A stretch of DNA of 64,000 nucleotides from assembly GCF_902859855.1 (NCBI RefSeq), contig NZ_CADIKH010000001.1, forward strand, positions 1-64,000. Reading direction: 5' to 3'. The translations under genes and the position numbers were made by a program. The notes under the pieces were generated by a model. The model saw only the letters and a list, made by a program, of their open reading frames with translations. It was not told the origin of the DNA and ran no database searches. Source of the DNA: Paraburkholderia humisilvae (GTDB lineage Bacteria; Pseudomonadota; Gammaproteobacteria; Burkholderiales; Burkholderiaceae). Of this stretch, positions 36,273 through 44,436 are shown one piece after another (the stretch's first letter is position 1; the number at the start of each line of letters is the position of its first letter).

Positions 36273-37511
36273 TCAATCGGCCGATGCTTCACTGTTGCCG
36301 GGGGCACCTGCATGCGCGTTGCCACCGCCCATCGAAGCGGGCACGGGTTTGACCACCGCACCCGGAAAAAAGACCCTTTGCAGTCCGGCGACGATCACCT
36401 TGTCTCCGGCGCGCAAGCCGGAGTCGACCACGCGAAGACCGTCTATCGACCGGCCGAGCGTGATATCCCTGCGCAGCGCCTTGTCTTCAGGTCCCAGAAC
36501 GTAGACATACTTGCGATCCTGGTCGGTCAACACAGCCTTCTCGTCAATCAGCAGCGCGTTGAATTTGCCACTGCCTGGAAACTCGACATGCGCGTAAAGG
36601 CCAGGCGTCAGCACACGGTCGGGATTGGGCACCACGGCCCGCGCCCGTATCGTGCCCGTCGTCGAATCGAGCTGGTTGTCGAGGAAGTTAACGGTGCCCG
36701 CATGCGGAAAGCCGTCCTCGTTCGCAAGGCCGATTTGCACCTTCTGCACGACGTTGGCCACGCCGCCTTGCTTCGCGCGTTCGAGGTAACGCAGATAGCT
36801 GTGCTCATCGGCATCGAAATACACGTACATCGGGTTCTGCGACACAACGGTGGTCAGCAAGGTCTGATCGGCCTGTGCCAGGTTGCCTACCGTAAGCATC
36901 GCCCTGCCCGCGCGCCCGTCGATCGGTGAACGCACCTCTGTGAAACTCAGGTTCAGGCGGGCCGTTGCGACGGCCGCCTCGGCCGCCTGCACGTCCGCGC
37001 TCGACTGTTGCCAGGTCGCATGGCGTGTTTCCCACTCTTCGACTGAAATGGCCTTGCTCTGGATCAGCGTCTGAGCGCGCCGGTCTTGCGCAAGTGCAAG
37101 CTCAGCGGTCGCGCGCGCATGCGCCTGCTGCGCTTCGGCGCTCGCCAGCGCGTCCTTGTACGGCCGCTGGTCGATGACGAACAGGATGTCGCCCTTCCTG
37201 ACGTCATCGCCTTCCTTATAGGCGACGTGTTCGACGTACCCGCTGACGCGCGCGCGCAGCTCGACCGTATCGATCGCACTGACTCGCCCATTGAACTGGT
37301 CCCACTCCTGGACGGTTCTGGACGTGACAAGCGCGACGCCCACCGTAGGCGGCGGTGGCGCGGAAGCCGCGCCCTCCGGGTTTCGGCATGCACTGAATGC
37401 AAGCGCGACTGCGCCGATACCGACGCACCGAAGCATCCCGGCCAACCCGCCAACTCGCGACATCGCGCGTTGGCGCGCGATAAATTGCGGCTTCTTTTCC
37501 ACGTTTTTCAT
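36273..37511 (-). CDS. RND efflux periplasmic adaptor lipoprotein (MexE-like)
   Basis: 412 residues. After a basic leader, GIGAVALAFSAC is a lipobox, so the protein is anchored in the inner membrane. VQEWDQFNGRVSAIDTVELRARVSGYVEHVAYKEGDDVRKGDILFVIDQRPY is the usual first half-lipoyl region, followed by a helical hairpin and LNLSFTEVRSPIDGRAGRAMLTVGNL. It bridges pump and outer-membrane channel. Start choice: 37511 gives a 42-residue leader; an in-frame ATG at 37568 has a better ribosome site (GAAGG) but would give an improbably long leader. First gene of the three-gene efflux operon, with a LacI-type operator upstream. Confidence 0.9.
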   Translation of the reverse strand: MKNVEKKPQFIARQRAMSRVGGLAGMLRCVGIGAVALAFSACRNPEGAASAPPPPTVGVALVTSRTVQEWDQFNGRVSAIDTVELRARVSGYVEHVAYKEGDDVRKGDILFVIDQRPYKDALASAEAQQAHARATAELALAQDRRAQTLIQSKAISVEEWETRHATWQQSSADVQAAEAAVATARLNLSFTEVRSPIDGRAGRAMLTVGNLAQADQTLLTTVVSQNPMYVYFDADEHSYLRYLERAKQGGVANVVQKVQIGLANEDGFPHAGTVNFLDNQLDSTTGTIRARAVVPNPDRVLTPGLYAHVEFPGSGKFNALLIDEKAVLTDQDRKYVYVLGPEDKALRRDITLGRSIDGLRVVDSGLRAGDKVIVAGLQRVFFPGAVVKPVPASMGGGNAHAGAPGNSEASAD

Positions 37512-37590
37512 GGTTTGACTACCTGTCCTTAGCAGACCGCCGCTTGCGGCAACCCGGTTTTTCTGCATTCAGAAGACCTTCACGTCGCTG

Positions 37591-37617
37591 ACGAAAACGA
37601 TTTCGGTTGAAAGCATA
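37591..37617 (-). promoter_or_regulatory. LacI-type operator and -10 before the RND efflux operon
   Basis: ACGAAAACGATTTCGG at 37591-37606, one mismatch from a perfect palindrome apart from the centre, with a -10-like TATGCT (minus strand, 37612-37617) placed as at the other three promoters. The -35 is poor, so this promoter may be weaker or need an activator. The rest of the 37569-37854 gap shows no gene. Confidence 0.65.
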
Positions 37618-37854
37618 CCAGCATCGAAAAATTCGTGCATTGACCCTGTTCGAATGCCTAAAATCAATAGGCACCACGCGCCCGGCGACTCACCTGCACC
37701 GAAACCGGGCGGTGGCCGACATCGACGTGAAAGGGATAAAAAGGACGTGAACTAGCTGAATCGGCGAGCGCCGCAAGGAAGCACCCGTTCCGGCCGGTCA
37801 CACGCCAGTTCGGGTGCGTGAAGCTGGGTTACCGAGGCGAAAAGCAGTCGCCGG

Positions 37855-38262
37855 TCATGGGCTGCGTTCGAAGCGCTTTGTCCCCGGCACTCGCGTGAGC
37901 CACTTCGCCGCGCGATCGGTGTAAATCTCGACCTGGGGTTGCAGTTCTTCCATACTGTCAAGCGTCCCTGCCTTCACCAGAACCATGCCAGGCAAGCCCG
38001 GATCCTTCGTCAGGATCGGGGACCCGCAGTTCCCGCAGAAATGGCGATATGACTGCTTCCCGCTATCGCCGGTATCCGCATAGAACTTCGTCTCGCCTTG
38101 CTGTTCGTAGTCAGCTTCCCTGACGAACAGGTTGAACGAAAACACGCTTCCGCTTTGCTTCTGGCAGTGCGTGCAATGACATAGCGCAGCCCCGTGCAGT
38201 TCGCCCTTCAACACGTATCGAACCGCCCCGCACAGGCATCCGCCTTCCCGATGTTGCATCAT
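37855..38262 (-). CDS. GFA/CENP-V family zinc-binding protein
   Basis: 135 residues. Zinc ligands are arranged as in the GFA family (PF04828): EGGCLCGAVRYVL, then CHCTHCQKQSGSVFSFNL, and RHFCGNCGSPI. The family was named for glutathione-dependent formaldehyde activation, but the activity of most members is unproven. The start at 38262 follows GGGAGAG; the longer frame to 38382 would run through the operator. Its promoter carries the same LacI-type operator as the ligase and dehydrogenase genes, so it may take part in aldehyde handling. Confidence 0.87.
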   Translation of the reverse strand: MMQHREGGCLCGAVRYVLKGELHGAALCHCTHCQKQSGSVFSFNLFVREADYEQQGETKFYADTGDSGKQSYRHFCGNCGSPILTKDPGLPGMVLVKAGTLDSMEELQPQVEIYTDRAAKWLTRVPGTKRFERSP

Positions 38263-38362
38263 TTGCTCTCCCAACTGATGAATAAGCCCGGCGCCCTTCG
38301 GCGCCACCGTGGGAACCGTTTCGAGGTCGCGGCGCGATGCGAAGCTTCGCATCGGCATCCGG

Positions 38363-38410
38363 TCGAAAACGATTTCGATCAAAGATACTAGCGAACCTCA
38401 AAAAATTCAA
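38363..38410 (-). promoter_or_regulatory. Promoter with LacI-type operator, GFA gene
   Basis: Minus strand: -35 TTGAAT (38405-38410), 17-bp spacer, -10 TATCTT (38382-38387), operator at 38363-38378 (TCGAAAACGATTTCGA on the plus strand). Hexamers and spacing equal those at 30393-30441. The 335-bp gap 38263-38597 also holds the divergent LysR promoter; nothing else seen. Confidence 0.78.
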
Positions 38411-38597
38411 GGGCGTCTTAAATGAGCGTACGCAAAATCGTTCGTTATCCCTGCGACGTCGGGGATGACGGCTGCCGGCTCGCGGCGCCCGATTTTGACA
38501 GACACCGTTTCGCCATACAGTCGACCATTTCCTGCTCTAATTTCACCTTTCCCACCCACCATCACGACCGGCCGCAGGCCGCGTTCGAAGAACTCTC

Positions 38598-39539
38598 ATG
38601 AGCGATTCCCTACAGGCCTTATCCTGGGACGATCTGCGCATCGTCAAGGCAATTGGCGAAAGCGGCAGCCTCGTGGCCGCGGCCACTGCACTCGGCTTGA
38701 ATCATTCGACTGTTTCGAGGCGGCTCGCGGTCGTCGAGCGGACGTTGGGCGCCGCGCTGTTCGATCGGCGCCGCAGCGGCTATGTGACGACGGACGCGGG
38801 CGCCGATGTGATCGAGCTTGCCACGCGCGTCGAAAAGGACATCCTCAGCGTCGCCCGGCGCGTGTCACGACACGCGCAAAGCCACACGGGCGACTTGCGC
38901 ATCACCACCAGCGACGCGCTTCTGCTGGATTTCCTCACGCCCGTGATTGCGGACTTCCAGTCCCAAAACCCAGGCGTGCGGATTGAAATGATCGTCGGCA
39001 ACAAGCCGCTCAACCTGGCGCGCGGTGAGTCGGATATCGCTTTTCGCGCGACCGGCGCGGCGCCCGAAAACCTGTTCGGACGCAAGCTCGCGACCGTCGC
39101 ATGGGCTATTTACGGACGCAGAATCGACTACGTCGGCACATCGCCCACTACGCACGAGCTCTATCAACGGCAATGGGTTTCGTATGGCAAGGGGCTGTCC
39201 GGTCTGAAAGCCTTCGGTTTCGTCGATGGCCGAGTTCACCGGGACAATATCGTTTACCGAAGCGATTCAGTGGCCGGCGTCGCGTCCGCCATCTCCTCCG
39301 GCATGGGCATCGGCTTTCTGCCTTGCATGCACGGCGATCTCGTCGACAGCCTGATCCGTATCAGCCCTGTCGAGCCCGAGGTTTATGACGAACTGTGGAT
39401 TTTGACTCATCCCGACATCCGCAAATCCGGCCGGGTCTATGCGTTCCTGACGCATTGCGCGGAAGCGATCATGCCGCATCGCGACTTTATAGAAGGACGA
39501 GAATTGCGCTTCGGCCATCCAATGGGCACTCATCGATAA
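38598..39539 (+). CDS. LysR-family transcriptional regulator (first)
   Basis: 313 residues. The N-terminal winged HTH is LRIVKAIGESGSLVAAATAL plus NHSTVSRRLAVVERTLGAALFDRR. The effector domain begins at GDLRITTSDALLLDFLTPVI and includes GESDIAFRATGAAPENLFGRKL and AISSGMGIGFLPCMHGD. It is divergent from the GFA gene and 187 bp upstream of the isochorismatase-family gene, which is the more likely target. Ligand unknown. Confidence 0.92.
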   Translation: MSDSLQALSWDDLRIVKAIGESGSLVAAATALGLNHSTVSRRLAVVERTLGAALFDRRRSGYVTTDAGADVIELATRVEKDILSVARRVSRHAQSHTGDLRITTSDALLLDFLTPVIADFQSQNPGVRIEMIVGNKPLNLARGESDIAFRATGAAPENLFGRKLATVAWAIYGRRIDYVGTSPTTHELYQRQWVSYGKGLSGLKAFGFVDGRVHRDNIVYRSDSVAGVASAISSGMGIGFLPCMHGDLVDSLIRISPVEPEVYDELWILTHPDIRKSGRVYAFLTHCAEAIMPHRDFIEGRELRFGHPMGTHR

Positions 39540-39726
39540 GCGAGCAGGATTCCGCAGTTTTGCAAATTTCATTCCGCGCAATTGCGCTCTTTCATTACAG
39601 GGTCCCTCACTTAAAATCGACCGCATGCCGATGACATAAAGCCCTCCCCGGTTTGCGATGTCATCGGTATCTTCGGCCATCGGCCCGAGTTCACGCAGTC
39701 GGATTAAACCCTACGAGGACCGCGTT

Positions 39727-40383
39727 ATGAGCATCAAAGCGATCGCTAAACCCGCCAAATCCCTTCTCAGCCCGCAAGATCACGCACTGCTCCTGATCGA
39801 CCATCAGGCGCAGATGGCGTTCAACACCAAGTCGATCGACATCACGAACCTTCGCGCCAATGCGGGCATCCTTGCCCACGCGGCGAAGGGCTTCAAGGTG
39901 CCGACCATCGTTTCGACCATTTCGAAAGAGACGTTTGCAGGCCCGCTCTTCGACGAAATCACGGAAGCCTTCCCGAACGCTGAAGTGACCGACCGTACGA
40001 CTTCCAATGCATGGGAAGATGAAAAGTTCATCGCCCGCGTGAACGCGACCGGCAAAGAGCGGCTCGTCATCGCCGGCCTGTGGACGTCGGTTTGCTGCAA
40101 CGGCCCAGTGCTGTCGGCGCTCGAGCAAGGCTTCGAAGTCTATGTGGTCACGGATGCGTGCGGCGACTGCTCGCTTGAAGCTCATGAACGTGCTGTCGAG
40201 CGCATGATCCAGGGTGGCGCACGTCCGATCACGGCGCTCACGTACCTGCTCGAACTGCAACGCGACTGGGCTCGGGCCGAGACCTACGATATCACCACCG
40301 GCATCGCGATCAGACTCGGCGGCGCGTTCGGCATCGGCATCAACTATGTGAAGACGATGTTCGCCGCACACGAGTCTCGCTAA
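39727..40383 (+). CDS. Isochorismatase-family cysteine hydrolase (YcaC-like)
   Basis: 218 residues. The catalytic triad is visible: Asp in ALLLIDHQAQMAF, Lys in the middle strand region (ARVNATGKERLVIAG), and Cys in GLWTSVCCNGPVLSALEQGF, followed by VVTDACGDCSLEAHERAVERM. Members hydrolyse amides or isochorismate; YcaC-type proteins form large rings and have no settled substrate. The start at 39727 is supported by GAGG; an earlier in-frame ATG at 39658 lacks support. It is followed by xapX and a LysR gene in the same direction. Confidence 0.9.
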   Translation: MSIKAIAKPAKSLLSPQDHALLLIDHQAQMAFNTKSIDITNLRANAGILAHAAKGFKVPTIVSTISKETFAGPLFDEITEAFPNAEVTDRTTSNAWEDEKFIARVNATGKERLVIAGLWTSVCCNGPVLSALEQGFEVYVVTDACGDCSLEAHERAVERMIQGGARPITALTYLLELQRDWARAETYDITTGIAIRLGGAFGIGINYVKTMFAAHESR

Positions 40384-40555
40384 AGCCGGCTGTCTTACTC
40401 AGAAGTGGCAATTACGGCCACATGTACCCGGATGAACGAAAGGCAGCCGCTCATCCGGCGCCGTACCAGGCGCTGCCCAGTCCCGTCAAGCAACCCGCCC
40501 GCTTACCGGCCACCGGCAGCGCCCCTCTCTTTGCGAACGTCGCAGCAAGCACAGC

Positions 40556-40840
40556 ATGAAACCCTATCTTCTCTCGCTAGGCGTCGGTCTCCTGGTGGGG
40601 CTCATCTACTCGCTGTTAAATGTGCGATCGCCGGCGCCGCCCGCGATTGCACTCGTTGGGCTGCTCGGCATTCTGATCGGCGAGCAGGCGTTGCCGTACG
40701 CGAAGCGTCTGATGCATGACGACCCCGGCGCAACTGCCGTGCACGCCCGCGCCGCGCAGGACGCGGCGCAGGGGCATGCCGATTCTTCCTCTCGCCCGAT
40801 CGATGCGCATCACGACAACGCTGAGAATCGCCAGCCTTGA
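40556..40840 (+). CDS. XapX-domain small membrane protein
   Basis: 94 residues. MKPYLLSLGVGLLVGLIYSLLNVRSPAPPAIALVGLLGILIGEQ contains two transmembrane helices with the XapX (DUF1427) motif, in which RSPAPP forms the turn. The hydrophilic tail is rich in His, Ala and Asp. Function unknown; family genes often lie next to isochorismatase-type hydrolases, as here. Confidence 0.87.
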   Translation: MKPYLLSLGVGLLVGLIYSLLNVRSPAPPAIALVGLLGILIGEQALPYAKRLMHDDPGATAVHARAAQDAAQGHADSSSRPIDAHHDNAENRQP

Positions 40841-40893
40841 CGTAGCGTTCGTCCGTCACCCGATCACCCTCGCCTGATTAAGCGACCTCGCCG

Positions 40894-41799
40894 ATGCTGG
40901 ATCTGAAGGATGTGAATTTTTTCGTGCAAATCGTCGATCGAGGCGGGTTTACATCGGCAGCTGAATTGTTGGGTCAGCAGAAGTCCACATTGAGCCATCG
41001 GATCAAAGCGCTCGAAGCTTCGCTTGGCGTTCGTCTGATCAACCGGACGTCCCGTCAGTTTGCAGTCACCGAAGTGGGTGCGCAATTCTATCGGCACGCG
41101 ATCGAATTGCTGCATAGCGCGGCGACTGCGGAAGAAGCGGTGCGCAAGCGGATAGCGGAACCCAGTGGGGTGATCCGCATGACGGCCCCGATCGAGGTCA
41201 CGCAATACCTGCTGCGCGAAGTGTTGCCCGCGTTCCTCAACCAGCATCCCAAAGTCGTGATCCACGAACACGCGACGGAGCGCTTCGTCGATATTGTCGG
41301 CGAAGGCTTCGATCTTGCGATCAGAGGCCATACGTCGACGCTGCGGGATTGCAATCTGGTGCAACGGACGATCGCCAGCGTGCCATGGTGTCTATTTGCG
41401 GGACCCCGTTACCTCGACCAGCGCTCACCGGTCGCCCATCCGCGGGAACTCGCCAACCACGCGTCCCTCTCGATGACACGCAGAGGACAACTGCGCTGGC
41501 ACATTCGAGGTCCCGCCGGCGAACTCGTCAGTGTTCCGATCGTGCCGCGCTACCAGAGCAATAGTCTGATTTCGTTGAAGGAGGCGGCGTGCGCCAATCT
41601 CGGCATCGTTGCGCTACCCGGGTTCATGTGCCGTGACGAGCTGCGAGCCGGTTCGCTGCGGCGATTGCTGCCGGACTGGATCGCTTGTGAAGCGCGTCTC
41701 TCCGCGCTGATGCCCAATCGCACAGGGCTTCTCCCCGCCGTACGGTCGCTTGTCGATTTTCTTGCGGTCGAACTGCCGAAGGTGACCGCATTCGACTAG
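40894..41799 (+). CDS. LysR-family transcriptional regulator (second)
   Basis: 301 residues, CrgA-like subgroup. HTH: VNFFVQIVDRGGFTSAAELL then QKSTLSHRIKALEASLGVRLINRTSRQFAVTEVG. The effector domain has the subgroup pattern PSGVIRMTAPIEVTQYLLREVLPAFLNQHPKV and GFDLAIRGHTSTLRDCNLVQRTIAS. Such regulators often control a nearby quinone reductase or hydrolase; here the nearest co-directional genes are xapX and the isochorismatase. Convergent with the second porin. Confidence 0.92.
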   Translation: MLDLKDVNFFVQIVDRGGFTSAAELLGQQKSTLSHRIKALEASLGVRLINRTSRQFAVTEVGAQFYRHAIELLHSAATAEEAVRKRIAEPSGVIRMTAPIEVTQYLLREVLPAFLNQHPKVVIHEHATERFVDIVGEGFDLAIRGHTSTLRDCNLVQRTIASVPWCLFAGPRYLDQRSPVAHPRELANHASLSMTRRGQLRWHIRGPAGELVSVPIVPRYQSNSLISLKEAACANLGIVALPGFMCRDELRAGSLRRLLPDWIACEARLSALMPNRTGLLPAVRSLVDFLAVELPKVTAFD

Positions 41800-41825
41800 C
41801 GGGCGACGCATGTTCGTTCCTGTCC

Positions 41826-42926
41826 TCAGAACGCGTGCTTGATGCCTAGCATCGTTCCAAGCTGATTGCCGCCTGGGGCCGGTGCTCCGCCCGTCGCGGC
41901 GCTATCCACCGACAATGCAAGCGTTCCGCCGTTGCTGATATAGCCAGCCGTCGCATAGACCGTTGTGCGCTTCGACAACGCGTAGCTTGCGCGCACCGCA
42001 CCAAGCCATGCGCTGTCGTCACTGTGGCGGTAGTCGAGGTAGAACAGTTCGCCCGCCAGATTCAGCTGCGGTGTGACGTCGTAGGCCACGCCTCCGTAAT
42101 AAAGGTTGCTGCGCGGCGTCGTCGATCCTTCATTACGGCGTCCGACCCAGCCGACGCCAATTTTGGCAGCGCTGAATACGAAGTAGGCGTTGATCGCCAA
42201 ACGGTCATCCTTCAGCGAACTCGACGTCAGCCCACCGAATGCACCGGGACCGCCACGCAGCGAATCGTAGGCAGCGGAAACCGTCCACCAGTGGGTGCCG
42301 TACTGCACCATGGCCGACCATTCCCGGCACTCGCGACTATCGGCTGGGTTTTCTCCCGGACAGTTCGTGCCCTGCGGACTCGGGCCCGCATTGGCAGCGT
42401 CGCGGCCAAAGCTATAGGTTGCGCCGATCGTCAAGCCTCCAAATTTGCCGAGGTACGCGATCGCGTTATCCGTGCGCGCATTGGGAAAGTAGGTGTCGAC
42501 TGAACTCGATCCGTATGCGTTGGGCCCGAGGATATCGGAATCGAGCGTAGCCCAATAAAACATCGTGTACTGACGGCCGAAACTGAGCTGCCCCCAGGCG
42601 TTGCTCAAGCCTACCCAGGCCTGGCGGCCAAAGAGCCTGCCGCCCTGGTTCGATACGCCTGAGTCGGGCGCGAAGCCCGATTCAAGCGTGAAATTCGCTT
42701 TCGCGCCGCCGCCCAGATCTTCCGTGCCACGCAAACCCCAACGCGATGGCACGGTCCCGCTGAAGTTCGGCATTTTGACGACCGAGTCACCGGCTGAGCC
42801 AACATGGTTCAGATATTCGACACCCGTGTCGAATATGCCATACAGGCTGACGGATTGCGCGAAGGACGATGCAGGTAACGCGCACGCACACGCTACGGCG
42901 AGCAACAACTTGCACGGGAATTTCAT
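41826..42926 (-). CDS. Outer-membrane general porin (second)
   Basis: 366 residues. MKFPCKLLLAVACACALPASSFAQ is the signal; the mature protein starts SVSLYGIFDTGVEYLNHVG. Family marks: SRWGLRGTEDLGGGAKANFTLESGF, GRLFGRQAWVGLSNAWGQLSFGRQY and a C-terminal GIKHAF ending in Phe. Two Cys (NCPGENPADSRECREW) in a surface loop may form a disulfide, which the first porin lacks. The start at 42926 is chosen because it opens the signal peptide; no strong ribosome site is seen. Confidence 0.92.
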   Translation of the reverse strand: MKFPCKLLLAVACACALPASSFAQSVSLYGIFDTGVEYLNHVGSAGDSVVKMPNFSGTVPSRWGLRGTEDLGGGAKANFTLESGFAPDSGVSNQGGRLFGRQAWVGLSNAWGQLSFGRQYTMFYWATLDSDILGPNAYGSSSVDTYFPNARTDNAIAYLGKFGGLTIGATYSFGRDAANAGPSPQGTNCPGENPADSRECREWSAMVQYGTHWWTVSAAYDSLRGGPGAFGGLTSSSLKDDRLAINAYFVFSAAKIGVGWVGRRNEGSTTPRSNLYYGGVAYDVTPQLNLAGELFYLDYRHSDDSAWLGAVRASYALSKRTTVYATAGYISNGGTLALSVDSAATGGAPAPGGNQLGTMLGIKHAF

Positions 42927-43274
42927 TTCTGATGTCGTGGTGCGGCTAAGGACGGCACCGCGAGGTGACGATGATTGCGGGGGAATTCGCTGGTTATGAC
43001 GATCGTCTCGGTATGCAGACACGCCGGCGATTCGATACGACGGTCAGCGACGCAAGGTCTATGCAGAACCGATTATGCCGAGCGGTTGGCTTATTGCCGA
43101 TACCGCGAGACGGAACGCAGCGTCCAGTTTTTCTGAACGCTATGCATAATGGCGGGAGGTTATGCCTTTGTTGAGGCCGTCGCTCGAAGGCAATAGTCGA
43201 GTAGTGCCGGTATCGTCAGGAGGCGCCAGGCGTAATCTTCCTGATGAGGTTCGAACGCAAACAGGAGCATACGC
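42927..43274. other. Intergenic region, 348 bp
   Basis: Divergent gap between porin and methyltransferase. Only the ribosome site CAGGAG before 43275 was recognised; no gene or strong repeat. Confidence 0.5.
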
Positions 43275-44105
43275 ATGATCGATACGACGAAGATTGAACA
43301 GCATTATGGGCAGGCGAGTTTGATCGAGCGCCTGCAGTCGGCTCTGAAGGCGGACGGGCTTGACGGCAACGCAATTCGGCCAGAAGACCTTGCGTCACTG
43401 GATCAATTTCACTCTCGCGGGCTCGAAGCGACGATCGAGCTCGCGCGAGCACTCCAAATGGGCAGTCAAACGCGCGTACTCGATATTGGGTCAGGTTTGG
43501 GAGGACCCTCTCGCTATCTGGCGGCAACGTATGGATGCACGGTGTCCGGCATCGACCTCAACCCGTCGTACGTCGACGCGGCAAAGTTTCTCGCGGACAG
43601 AACCGGACTTTCGGATCGCGTAAGCTATTCCTGTGCGAGCGCGCTGTCCCTGCCTTTCGAGTCAGGCATCTTCGACATCGCGTGGACACAGCACGTCGCC
43701 ATGAACGTTGCAGATCGCGCTACTTTGTATAGCGAAGCATTTCGCGTGTTGCGTCCCGGTGGACGCTTCGCGATTTACGACGTCGTAGCTACCTCGGACG
43801 AGCCGTTGCACTATCCCGTTCCATGGGCAGCAAGTCCAGAGACGAGTTTCCTGGTCACGGCGGACCAGATGCGCAGCCGTTTGCTCGATCAGACGTTCCG
43901 CGTGACCGCCTGGAAGGATTGCACCGAGGCGGGTATTCGCTGGTTCGCGGAACGGGAGAAAGCCAGGGCAAGCCAGCAGGCAAACCCTGCGCTTGGCCTT
44001 CATGTCGTGATGGGGCCGGGCTTTGCCGGGATGACGAAGAATCTCGCGCGTAACTTGCGCGAGGGCCGCGCGGCATTGATGCAGGTCATTGTCGAGAAAC
44101 CGTAA
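43275..44105 (+). CDS. SAM-dependent class I methyltransferase
   Basis: 276 residues. Motif I is VLDIGSGLGGPSRYLA, motif II follows at VSGIDLNPSYVDAAK, and motif IV/post-IV is FDIAWTQHVAMNVADRATLYSEAFRVLRPGGRFAIYDVVA. This resembles small-molecule methyltransferases of the UbiE/sarcosine-dimethylglycine type. The C-terminal helices supply the acceptor pocket and give no clear clue to the substrate. Single gene. Confidence 0.88.
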   Translation: MIDTTKIEQHYGQASLIERLQSALKADGLDGNAIRPEDLASLDQFHSRGLEATIELARALQMGSQTRVLDIGSGLGGPSRYLAATYGCTVSGIDLNPSYVDAAKFLADRTGLSDRVSYSCASALSLPFESGIFDIAWTQHVAMNVADRATLYSEAFRVLRPGGRFAIYDVVATSDEPLHYPVPWAASPETSFLVTADQMRSRLLDQTFRVTAWKDCTEAGIRWFAEREKARASQQANPALGLHVVMGPGFAGMTKNLARNLREGRAALMQVIVEKP

Positions 44106-44182
44106 GCGTCCCGGCCTCGCGACCGCGTCTTCCGTCGCTCGAATTCGGTAATCCCTTAACGCATCCTTTTTCCGCCGCTTAT

Positions 44183-44196
44183 GTGCGCTTGCGCAC
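44183..44196. promoter_or_regulatory. Palindrome GTGCGCTTGCGCAC (14-mer motif, most symmetrical copy)
   Basis: Arms GTGCGC/GCGCAC around TT. Related to the copies at 6630, 10749, 24482 and 51310. Confidence 0.45.
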
Positions 44197-44241
44197 TATT
44201 GATTAGCGACGTCGCGTTTTGCGTCCAAAACTTATCCTAAG

Positions 44242-44273
44242 ATGGTTTTCGATGACCATTCATCGAAAACCAT
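44242..44273. promoter_or_regulatory. Perfect inverted repeat with 14-bp arms
   Basis: ATGGTTTTCGATGA, loop CCAT, TCATCGAAAACCAT. No T-run follows on the plus strand, and it lies 137 bp after the methyltransferase stop and 163 bp before the next start. It could be an operator, a transcript hairpin or a terminator; its A/T-rich arms suit a protein-binding site. Confidence 0.55.
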
Positions 44274-44436
44274 TACCGCGCAATACCCCCATCATTCACC
44301 TTCTTTATCTGATGCGTTTTGCAATCCGAATCATCTTCGCTCGTCAGATATGGATTGAATAACACCAACCGGATGACGCGGTCTGCGGGTCTTCAAGCGG
44401 TTTGTTCAGGTCGAAACCTCAGAAACGGGGTCCAAA

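Larger units (their letters stand above)
44106..44436. other. Intergenic region upstream of the three-gene hydrolase operon
   Basis: 331 bp holding a perfect palindrome at 44183-44196 and a 32-bp perfect inverted repeat at 44242-44273. The probable promoter of the 44437-48542 operon lies here; exact hexamers were not assigned. Confidence 0.5.
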
